This document shows positions 1 to 4,534 of a DNA stretch of 6,123 nucleotides, in pieces. This DNA comes from Opitutaceae bacterium (GTDB taxonomy: Bacteria; Verrucomicrobiota; Verrucomicrobiia; Opitutales; Opitutaceae). The stretch spans positions 1 to 6,123 of the forward strand of contig JAIRTK010000188.1 of assembly GCA_031254955.1 (NCBI GenBank). Reading direction: 5' to 3'. The position numbers and the translations under genes were made by a program. The stretch's first letter is position 1. Every line of letters starts with the position of its first letter. The notes beneath the pieces were generated by a model. The model made no database searches. It had not been told where the DNA came from and was given only the letters and a program-made list of their open reading frames with translations.

Positions 1-2
1 CC

Positions 3-134
3 CCCGCCAAGGTCGTCCGCCGGCTCGGCGAGGAGGAACAGAAAAAACTGCGCGGCTGGGCCGAAAAATACGTCCACGTTTCCGCCGCCCACGCCGCCGA
101 GGAACGCAAGGCGCAGGGCGGCCCCGCGCAGTAA
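3..134 (+). CDS. C-terminal end of a gamma-carbonic anhydrase-like hexapeptide-repeat protein (partial)
   Basis: Only the last 43 codons and the TAA stop are in the window; the gene starts upstream. The peptide begins PAKVVRRLGEEEQKKLRGWA and continues into an AEKYV segment. This matches the typical tail of gamma-class carbonic anhydrase/YrdA/PaaY-like proteins, where the left-handed beta-helix ends in a (G)xPAKVVRxL motif followed by a C-terminal helix with an AxxYV segment that packs against the helix in the trimer. The metal-binding histidines and hexapeptide repeats lie outside the window, so enzymatic activity cannot be judged. The last residues (KAQGGPAQ) look like a disordered tail. 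The gene converges on the minus-strand genes across a repeat-filled spacer. It could instead belong to another hexapeptide acyltransferase-like protein, but the PAKVVR...AEKYV pairing favours the carbonic anhydrase group. The call rests on motif recognition only. Confidence 0.62.
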   Translation, partial: PAKVVRRLGEEEQKKLRGWAEKYVHVSAAHAAEERKAQGGPAQ

Positions 135-210
135 GGGCACCATTCCAAGTGGCATCACCGCCGGAATCTTCCCTCCTTTATGCTTCGTCGCTCTTTTCGA
201 TGAAGAAGCA

Positions 211-303
211 AAGCCCCGGAGGGACGGTGGCGTTCGCGGCCTGACGCAAGGTCAAGCTCTGTGGGCGCGGCGCCGGGGATTTCAGCCCCGGAGGGGCGGC
301 AGC
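211..303 (+). repeat. Two direct copies of an AGCCCCGGAGGG(G/A)CGG motif
   Basis: The core AGCCCCGGAGGG followed by A/G and CGG occurs at 211-232 and again at 282-303, in the same orientation about 71 bp apart. A related core, AGCCCTGAAGGGGCGGCAG, lies on the opposite strand at 421-443. CCCC and GGGG within the core are self-complementary, so each copy can form a tiny hairpin. I recall similar CCCCGGAGGGGCGGC motifs as common intergenic repeats in Verrucomicrobiota and Planctomycetota genomes, but copy number elsewhere in this genome cannot be seen from the window. No function is assigned. Confidence 0.5.
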
Positions 304-420
304 GCGTGCCGTCCTGCTTTTCGCCTTCACCCGCACATCCTTTGCTGTCACCCTTTTAGGTCTCGTTTTTTTATGGAGGGTTTCCGCGAGTTCCTCGCTG
401 CGCTCGTCACCCACGGCTAA

Positions 421-443
421 AGGCTGCCGCCCCTTCAGGGCTT
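421..443 (-). repeat. Inverted third copy of the GGGGCGGCAG motif
   Basis: Read on the minus strand this is AAGCCCTGAAGGGGCGGCAG followed by CCT. It shares AGCCC-n-GgAGGGGCGGCAG with the + strand copy at 282-303. The following minus-strand sequence, with an ACGAGCGCAGCGAGGAACTC segment near 390-410, has the look of a longer dispersed repeat. Its borders cannot be set from one copy. Confidence 0.42.
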
Positions 444-465
444 GCCTCCGGGCCGCCACTTCGGA

Positions 466-488
466 GTGCGGAATGCGGGGTGCGGAAT
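466..488. repeat. GTGCGGAAT direct repeat
   Basis: GTGCGGAAT occurs at 466-474 and 480-488, separated by GCGGG, which itself resembles a partial unit. The pattern is a short tandem array with a period of roughly 7-14 bases. No gene overlaps it. I cannot tell whether it is a remnant of a larger dispersed repeat. Confidence 0.5.
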
Positions 489-563
489 TAGGTCGCGCCG
501 GTGACGCGGGCGAGGCGGCGGTGTCGAGACGGAGCGTGCCGGTGAGCGCGGGAGCGCCGGTAG

Positions 564-584
564 GGAGGCCTTGAAGAGGCCTCC
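564..584. repeat. Palindrome copy B (GGAGGCC/GGCCTCC, 7-nt loop)
   Basis: Perfect 7-bp arms GGAGGCC (564-570) and GGCCTCC (578-584) enclose a TTGAAGA loop. CCGG tetranucleotides flank it (557-560 and 586-589) and could lengthen the stem with an internal loop. On the minus strand it lies about 180 bases after the glycosyltransferase stop. It lacks a T-run, so it is not a canonical intrinsic terminator. It closely resembles the palindrome at 636-656. Confidence 0.6.
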
Positions 585-635
585 GCCGGACGGGGCGCGA
601 TTGGAAATTTCATGGGGGAATCGAGGCGTGGTCGC

Positions 636-656
636 GGAGGCTTCGGAGAGGCCTCC
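636..656. repeat. Palindrome copy A (GGAGGC/GCCTCC, 9-nt loop)
   Basis: The 6-bp arms GGAGGC (636-641) and GCCTCC (651-656) enclose a 9-nt loop. The element is the same length (21 bp) as the palindrome at 564-584. On the minus strand 18 of 21 positions agree, with the arms conserved and the differences confined to the loop and the inner edge. This is what a repeated structured element would show. Confidence 0.6.
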
Positions 657-762
657 CTTCCGGCTCCGCCAGTTGTCAACGCGCCTTGGATTTTGCATCA
701 CGGCGAGAACAGGGCTGGCGAACACGTCTATTGGCGTCGAGAAGCCGTGGGCGGGATTTTGT

Positions 763-1476
763 TCAGGGGGGCGGCGAAAGACGCAGGCGGAGCAGGTCGA
801 ACACCATGCGCGCGCCGTGGCGGAATGCGCGGACGGTGGAGTGCGGGGCGTCGGTCCAGTCAACGGGCATGGCGCGCTGCTCGCAGCCCAGGCGCGCGGC
901 GAGGACGAGCACTTCCACGTCGAAGGCAAAGCCGTCGATGCGCTGGGCGGCGAAGATGCGCGCGGCGGCGGCGGCGCGAAAGGCTTTGAAGCCGCATTGG
1001 GTGTCGGTGGTCTGGATGCCGGGGAACAGGGTTCGGACGCAGAGATTGAAAAGACGGCTGAGGCGCACGCGGGCGCGAGGTTGGGCGGCGAGCACGCGGC
1101 TTTGCGGGTGGCGACGGTCGCCGATGATGACGCCGGTCGCGGGATGCCGCGCGAAGAGCGCGAGCATGCGCGGGACGGCGGCGGGGTCGGTGCTCAGGTC
1201 GGCGTCCATGTAGCAGACGATGTCGCCGCGGGCGCGGCGGATGCCGGAGCGGACGGCGTGGCCTTTTCCGCGTTGGGGGCCGTTGTCGATGGCCTGCCAG
1301 CGGGCGTGCCGCGCGGCGATGTCGCGGGCGAGGGCGAGGCTGTCGTCGGGGCTGGCCTCGACGATGAGCAGGACTTCATGCGGGTGGTCGAGCGTGCGTA
1401 GCGCGGCGGACAGGCGGGCCATCGACGCGGCGAGGCGGCGGGTTTCGTTGTAAACGGGGATGATGATCGAAAGCAC
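763..1476 (-). CDS. Family 2 glycosyltransferase, dolichyl-phosphate beta-glucosyltransferase-like
   Basis: This 237-residue, single-domain GT-A enzyme probably transfers a sugar from a nucleotide sugar to a polyprenyl phosphate or other acceptor on the cytoplasmic side. Visible motifs are SIIIPVYNE (3-11), PQRGKGHAVRSGI (67-79), the metal-binding DADLST (91-96), TDTQCGFKAF (157-166) and DGFAFDVE (181-188). The last two are characteristic of ALG5-like glucosyltransferases (GT2). The usual VDDGS loop reads VEASPDDS (39-46). There is no C-terminal membrane segment. Start choice: no ATG lies near the domain start. GTG at 1476 places the first residues exactly where relatives begin, and no Shine-Dalgarno motif precedes it; a TTG ten codons upstream is possible. 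The frame stays open upstream, but only through the G-rich repeat, giving Pro/His/Arg-rich noise. No neighbour suggests the acceptor. The fold is secure; the donor and acceptor are inferred. Confidence 0.86.
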   Translation of the reverse strand: MLSIIIPVYNETRRLAASMARLSAALRTLDHPHEVLLIVEASPDDSLALARDIAARHARWQAIDNGPQRGKGHAVRSGIRRARGDIVCYMDADLSTDPAAVPRMLALFARHPATGVIIGDRRHPQSRVLAAQPRARVRLSRLFNLCVRTLFPGIQTTDTQCGFKAFRAAAAARIFAAQRIDGFAFDVEVLVLAARLGCEQRAMPVDWTDAPHSTVRAFRHGARMVFDLLRLRLSPPP

Positions 1477-1501
1477 TGAGGGGAAAATTCCAAATCTCAA
1501 G

Positions 1502-1880
1502 GCGATGGCGGCGGGTAGTGACGGGCGGCGACAGACGGCGGCGGCGGTGGCGGTGGCGGGTAGTGGCAGCGGGCGGCGGTAGCGGACGGTGGCGGTGAGC
1601 AGTGGTAGTGGGCGGCGGCGGCGGACAGTGGTGATGGCAGGTGGCGGCGATGGGCAATGGCGGACGGCAGCAGTGTGCAGTGGTGGCGGTGGGGAGGGCA
1701 GTGGCAGGCGGCGGCGACGAGCAGTGGTGGGCGGCGACAGATGGCGGCGGCGGGTAGTGGCAGCGGGCGGCGATAGCGGGCGGTGGCGGTGAGCAGTGGT
1801 AGTGGGCGGCGGCGGACAGTGGTGACGGCAGGCGGCGGTGAGCAGTGGCGGGCGGTGGTGGTGGCGGGTAGTGGCGGGCT
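1502..1880. repeat. Degenerate G-rich repeat block (GGCGGT/GTAGTGG type) with a higher-order unit of about 200 bp
   Basis: About 380 bp whose + strand is almost only G, T, C and A in GGCGG, GTGG, GCAGTGG and GGTAGTGG words, with very few C runs, so it is strongly strand-asymmetric. The block has internal duplication. The segment from CGGGTAGTGGCAGCGGGCGG at 1557 recurs almost unchanged from 1751 (offset 194), including GGTGAGCAGTGGTAGTGGGC. The preceding GGGCGGCGACAGA recurs at 1523 and 1729 (offset 206), the difference being a 12-base GGTGGC-type indel. It lies immediately upstream of the glycosyltransferase start and downstream of the discoidin gene. Open frames through it give low-complexity peptides on both strands, so it is treated as non-coding. 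Confidence 0.8.
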
Positions 1881-1884
1881 GTGA

Positions 1885-1926
1885 CGACATAAATCGACTT
1901 GAGTCGATTCAAGTCGATTTATGTCG
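1885..1926. repeat. 42-bp palindrome with perfect 18-bp arms and a 10-bp internal period
   Basis: The arms CGACATAAATCGACTTGA (1885-1902) and TCAAGTCGATTTATGTCG (1909-1926) are exact reverse complements around the spacer GTCGAT. On the + strand GTCGATT recurs at 1903, 1913 and 1923, exactly 10 bases apart. On the - strand GTCGAT starts at 1898, with a partial GTCG at 1888. The element starts 29 bases after the stop of the minus-strand discoidin gene. A transcript would fold into a very stable hairpin, but no T-run follows on either strand. It could be a transcript-end structure, a phased protein-binding site or a mobile palindrome. The inverted structure is certain; its role is not. Confidence 0.8.
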
Positions 1927-1954
1927 ATTATACCGGTGCGACAGGAGGGGGGCT

Positions 1955-2617
1955 TTATTTGCCCCAGACTTCGACTTCGATGTAGTGGTTGGCGGTGTTG
2001 GCGGTGTTGCCGTTGCTGTAGAGGCGCACGTAGCGGCCCGCGATGGCGTTTGCGGGGATGACGCGGCCTTTGTTTGTGTCGATGTAGGCTTTGTCCTTGC
2101 CCGCGCCCAGGCCGGCGGAGTTGTCGTGGTCGTTGTTGAAGACGGTGGTCACGCCGGCGAGGAAGTCGGGGTCGTTGGAGATTTGCACGACCACGTCGTT
2201 GTAGGCGCGCGCTTGGGAGTGGAAGTGCCATACCGCGATAGCGGAGATTTTCGCCTCTTTTTCCAGGTCGATCTGCACCCATTGCTTGCCGTCGCCGAAC
2301 TCGACGAAGCAGCCTTCGTCGGAGTCTTTGTCGCCGTCGGTGAGTTGTTCGAGCATGCCGATCACGGGAAACGCGTCGGAGGCGGTGACGGGTTTGCCTT
2401 GCGCGAGGTTGGTCGCGCCTTCGGGGAGCATCACCGGCGGGCGTTTGGCGATGTCGTCGGCGGTCTCAAGGTTGGCGACTTTCACCGCGACGGGCGTGCC
2501 GGCGAGTTTGGGTTTGGGCAGCGTGGTCTTGAACGGGACCATTTTTTCCTGCGCGCTCATCGAGCACGCGAGCATCGCAACAAGGGCGGAGGTGATCAGC
2601 AGGTGGATTTTTTTCAT
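1955..2617 (-). CDS. Secreted F5/8 type C (discoidin-like) domain protein
   Basis: The 220-residue protein has an N-terminal signal peptide (MKKIHLLITSALVAMLACSM, then SAQ), with cleavage likely around residue 22. MLAC at 15-18 is a poor lipobox, so lipidation is doubtful. After a linker (23-68), a single F5/8 type C (discoidin, galactose-binding-like) domain fills the rest: NLAQGKPVTAS (70-80), LTDGDKDSDEG (92-102), WVQIDLEKEAKISAIAVWH (113-131), then RYVRLYSNGN (195-204) and HYIEVEVWGK at the C-terminus. Such domains usually bind carbohydrate or cell-surface ligands. No catalytic domain is attached. ATG at 2617 is chosen because it starts the signal peptide; an in-frame ATG 21 codons upstream (2680) would add a Ser/Arg-rich stretch encoded by repeat DNA. 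No Shine-Dalgarno motif precedes either. The gene follows the oxidoreductase by 426 bp and probably has its own promoter. Ligand unknown. Confidence 0.85.
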   Translation of the reverse strand: MKKIHLLITSALVAMLACSMSAQEKMVPFKTTLPKPKLAGTPVAVKVANLETADDIAKRPPVMLPEGATNLAQGKPVTASDAFPVIGMLEQLTDGDKDSDEGCFVEFGDGKQWVQIDLEKEAKISAIAVWHFHSQARAYNDVVVQISNDPDFLAGVTTVFNNDHDNSAGLGAGKDKAYIDTNKGRVIPANAIAGRYVRLYSNGNTANTANHYIEVEVWGK

Positions 2618-2763
2618 GATGGGTCGGAGGAATGGGTTGTAGATTAACCGCGAAGGACGCGAAGGGCGCGAAGAAAACATGGAAATTCCAGTTTTAGGGC
2701 AGTTTTGAGAAGATTTTAATTTTTAATAATTTGGTTTTTAACCGCGAAAGGGCGCGAATGGGC
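2595..2763 (-). repeat. Direct duplication, copy 1 (gene-proximal, contains the start codon)
   Basis: This segment and 2798-2965 align over about 168 bp with a constant offset near 203 and only scattered substitutions and one-base indels. Copy 1 includes the first codons of the discoidin gene, its 5' leader, an ACCGCGAAGGACGCGAAGGG motif, a GAAAACATGGAAATTCCAGT stretch, the AT-rich promoter candidate and a second GCGAAAGG motif. The intact ATG and reading frame show this is the functional copy. Confidence 0.82.
2713..2741 (-). promoter_or_regulatory. Candidate promoter of the discoidin-domain gene
   Basis: Reading the minus strand, TTAAAA (2741-2736) and TAAAAT (2718-2713) are separated by exactly 17 bases. 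They match the bacterial -35 and -10 consensus at 4 and 5 of 6 positions. They sit in the only AT-rich stretch of the spacer, about 95 bases upstream of the ATG at 2617. AT-rich DNA in a GC-rich genome gives such matches by chance, so this is a candidate only. Confidence 0.4.
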
Positions 2764-2797
2764 GCGAAATATCAAACCGGGGGAGGTGGATAAGGAA

Positions 2798-2965
2798 ATC
2801 AGCGGGTGGATTTTTTTATGGCGGGTCGGAGGGATGGGTTGTTGGTTAACCGCGAAGGATGCGAAGGGCGCGAAGAAAACATGGAAATTCCAGTTTCAGG
2901 GCAGTTTGAGAAGATTTTAATTTTTAATAATCTGGTTTTTAACCGCGAAGGGCGCGAAGTGGGTT
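2798..2965 (-). repeat. Direct duplication, copy 2 (decayed start codon, second promoter candidate)
   Basis: Near-identical to 2595-2763. At its downstream end the minus strand reads ATA AAA AAA ATC CAC CCG CTG ATT, against ATG AAA AAA ATC CAC CTG CTG ATC in the real gene. The start codon is therefore lost and the coding remnant ends after about eight codons. The promoter-like pair TTAAAA (2942-2937) and TAAAAT (2919-2914) is preserved with the same 17-base spacing. This is either the scar of a tandem duplication, or the 5' remnant of a deleted second gene copy. Confidence 0.8.
2914..2942 (-). promoter_or_regulatory. Duplicated candidate promoter upstream of the discoidin gene
   Basis: Minus-strand TTAAAA (2942-2937), a 17-base spacer and TAAAAT (2919-2914) repeat the candidate at 2713-2741 about 200 bases further upstream. 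If both work, the discoidin gene has tandem promoters. Its position just after the long hairpin at 2941-3012 would let it fire independently of read-through from the oxidoreductase gene. Confidence 0.3.
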
Positions 2966-3012
2966 TTTTATAGCTTCTTCTTTTCTTCGCGGCCTTCGTG
3001 TCCTTCGCGGTT
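2941..3012 (-). terminator. Long GCGAAGG-type hairpin downstream of the oxidoreductase gene
   Basis: The arms 2941-2959 (AACCGCGAAGGGCGCGAAG) and 2994-3012 (CTTCGTGTCCTTCGCGGTT) are complementary at 17 of 19 positions, the outer 11 bp being perfect. The loop is 34 nt. It starts 32 bases after the oxidoreductase stop on the minus strand, so it would sit in that gene's 3' end. No strong T-run follows directly, so intrinsic termination is unproven; transcript-end protection is equally possible. The arms are the same GCGAAGGrC-type motif found in the duplication at 2595-2763. Confidence 0.45.
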
Positions 3013-3043
3013 CATAAAATGATTTCGGGTTTCGCGGTTCAGG

Positions 3044-4534
3044 TCAGATCACAAAGTCCTCGGGTTTGAAGGTGATGAGTTTGCGGGCGGCGGCGGCCGG
3101 GTTGACGTGGTAGATGGGGACTTCGCTGATGTAGGCGTGGCGTCCGTCGCAGGTGAGTTTGGCGGGTTTGCCGTCGTAGGCGGGGGCGCCGCGGAGGGTG
3201 TCGAAAAAGTTTTCGAGGTGCGGCTGGTGGATGGGTTTGTTGAGGATGCCGGGGACTTCGTAGGCGGCGAGGGCTTTGGTTTCGCGGATGTCCACCATGC
3301 CGCTTTTTTGCTCGGGTTCGGGCGCGGCGGCGGCTTTGTGGAGGAAGTTTTTTTTCACCCAGGGTTCCCAGTCGGGGGCGCGGTCTTCGCGGAAGACTTT
3401 GGTGAGTTTCGGGTTTTCCGAGATGGTGATGCTGCCTTCGTCGCCCATGAAGTTTTCAAAGTAGCCGCCGCCGGAGCTGGTGGCGGTTTGCACTTGGTAG
3501 AAGGCGCGCGCGGTGCCGTGCGGGAGCGGGAATTCATAGACGACCATCACGTTGTCATACCATTCGTGGTTTTTGTAGTAATCCACCCCGCCGGAGGCGA
3601 AGACGCTGGAGGGGTTGGCGCCGAGGAACCAGGCGAAGATGTCGATTTGGTGCGCGCCGAGGTCGGAGATGGGGCCGCCGGAGAGGTCGCGGAACCAGCG
3701 CCAGTTGCGGAATTGGTGCATGTCGCGGTAGCCGTATTTGGCGAGGATGTCGGGTTTGAGGGGGAAGGCTTTGGGCCAGCCGAGGTCGTCGGTGACGGCG
3801 CGGTTCCACTGGGCGTTGGCGCCGACGAATTTGCCTTGGAGTTTGGCGGTCTGGATGAGGTTGTGGTAGACGCGGAGGTAGCGGGGGTTGCTGCGGCGTT
3901 GGTGTCCGATTTGGAGGAGTTTGCCGGAGGCGTCCATGGCTTCGACCATTTTGCGGGCGCCTTCGATGGTGTTGGACATCATTTTCTCGCAATACACGTG
4001 GAGGCCGGCGCGGAGGCAGGCGACGGTGTGGGGCGAGTGCCAGAAGTCGGGGGTGGCGATGATGGCGGCGTCGAGGTCCTTTTCCTTGGCGAGGAGGTCG
4101 TCGAGGTCGGCATAAACGTTTACGTCATGGCCGGCTTTCTTGAGTTTGTTGCGTCCGTATTGCTGGGCGTAGGGCCAGATGTCGCAGATGGCGCGGAATT
4201 TCAGGCCGGGGATGTTGAGCATCGCGTCGATCAGGATGCGGCCTTGGGCGCCGAGGCCGACGAGGGCGAGGTTGAGTTCGGAGTTGGGCGAGCGTCCGGG
4301 CTGCGCGATGGCGAAGGGCGCGCGGGCGAGCACGAGGCCCGCGCCGGCCATCGCGCCGGTGGCGAGGAAGCGGCGGCGGGAGAGGAGCGGGGTGGAGGAG
4401 GCGGTGCCGCTTGCGGCGGCGGGAGGCGGTTGGTCGGGCATGGGCGGCGGAGAGTGGGCGGTTGCGGTTGGGCCGGCGGCGGGAGCGCCGGCGGCGGCGC
4501 CGGCGCGGGCGGGCGCCGGCGGACGGGTCAGCAT
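3044..4534 (-). CDS. Tat-exported Gfo/Idh/MocA family oxidoreductase
   Basis: The 496-residue protein is an NAD(P)-dependent dehydrogenase of the Gfo/Idh/MocA type, which acts on sugars, inositols and 3-keto sugars. A Pro/Ala-rich N-terminus (1-50) precedes a twin-arginine signal (SRRRFLATG, 52-60, hydrophobic stretch to about 77 ending AIA), so the enzyme should reach the periplasm with its cofactor bound. The Rossmann domain has LVGLGAQGR (91-99) and ATPDFWHSPHT (160-170). The usual EKP motif reads CEKMM (182-186). The C-terminal catalytic domain has GGPISDLGAHQID (286-298) with the conserved Asp and His. ATG at 4534 is chosen because ATGCTGA overlaps the DoxX stop, suggesting translational coupling. 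A GTG at 4549 or an ATG at 4441 (shortening the tail before the RR motif) are alternatives. With the DUF1080 gene upstream it probably makes or reduces 3-keto glycosides; the substrate is unknown. Confidence 0.92.
   Translation of the reverse strand: MLTRPPAPARAGAAAGAPAAGPTATAHSPPPMPDQPPPAAASGTASSTPLLSRRRFLATGAMAGAGLVLARAPFAIAQPGRSPNSELNLALVGLGAQGRILIDAMLNIPGLKFRAICDIWPYAQQYGRNKLKKAGHDVNVYADLDDLLAKEKDLDAAIIATPDFWHSPHTVACLRAGLHVYCEKMMSNTIEGARKMVEAMDASGKLLQIGHQRRSNPRYLRVYHNLIQTAKLQGKFVGANAQWNRAVTDDLGWPKAFPLKPDILAKYGYRDMHQFRNWRWFRDLSGGPISDLGAHQIDIFAWFLGANPSSVFASGGVDYYKNHEWYDNVMVVYEFPLPHGTARAFYQVQTATSSGGGYFENFMGDEGSITISENPKLTKVFREDRAPDWEPWVKKNFLHKAAAAPEPEQKSGMVDIRETKALAAYEVPGILNKPIHQPHLENFFDTLRGAPAYDGKPAKLTCDGRHAYISEVPIYHVNPAAAARKLITFKPEDFVI

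Larger units (their letters stand above)
135..762. other. Repeat-rich spacer between converging genes, no credible gene
   Basis: This 628-bp stretch separates the stop codons of the + strand carbonic-anhydrase-like gene and the - strand glycosyltransferase. Open frames exist on both strands, but their products are low-complexity R/P/A/G peptides without recognisable domains, and they coincide with short repeated DNA motifs, so I do not call genes. Contents in order: an imperfect hairpin at 183-208 (CTTCGTCG/CGATGAAG, one wobble pair), three AGCCC(C/T)GgAGGG-type motifs (211-232, 282-303 and, inverted, 421-443), a GTGCGGAAT repeat (466-488) and two matched palindromes (564-584, 636-656). No canonical terminator (stem followed by a T-run) is visible at either gene end. 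Confidence 0.6.

Noticed and set aside
183..208. Intrinsic terminator of the carbonic-anhydrase-like gene
   Set aside because: The CTTCGTCG/CGATGAAG stem is short with one wobble pair and is followed by AGCAAAGCC rather than a T-run.
178..459. 93-codon minus-strand open frame in the repeat spacer
   Set aside because: It spans three copies of the AGCCCCGGAGGG-type motif and gives a basic low-complexity peptide; no start signal or domain supports a gene.
571..1401. Long + strand open frame opposite the glycosyltransferase
   Set aside because: The product is Gly/Ala/Asp/Glu/Val-rich with no recognisable motif, as expected for the antisense of a GC3-rich gene; the minus-strand frame has clear GT2 motifs.
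1502..1880. CRISPR array or variable-number coding repeat
   Set aside because: There are no constant repeats alternating with unique spacers of equal length; the units are degenerate and contiguous, and no cas gene is near.
1477..1890. In-frame N-terminal extension of about 138 residues on the glycosyltransferase
   Set aside because: It is Pro/His/Arg/Ser low-complexity sequence produced by translating the G-rich repeat block. It contains no domain, starts inside the palindrome, and the GT2 fold begins exactly at the GTG at 1476.
1497..2282. Minus-strand open frame through the repeat block and the discoidin gene
   Set aside because: It is out of frame with the discoidin domain and Arg/Pro/His-rich; the real product is in the frame ending at 1955.
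2595..2965. Insertion sequence or transposon ends
   Set aside because: The segments are direct repeats of gene leader DNA without terminal inverted repeats or a transposase frame between them.
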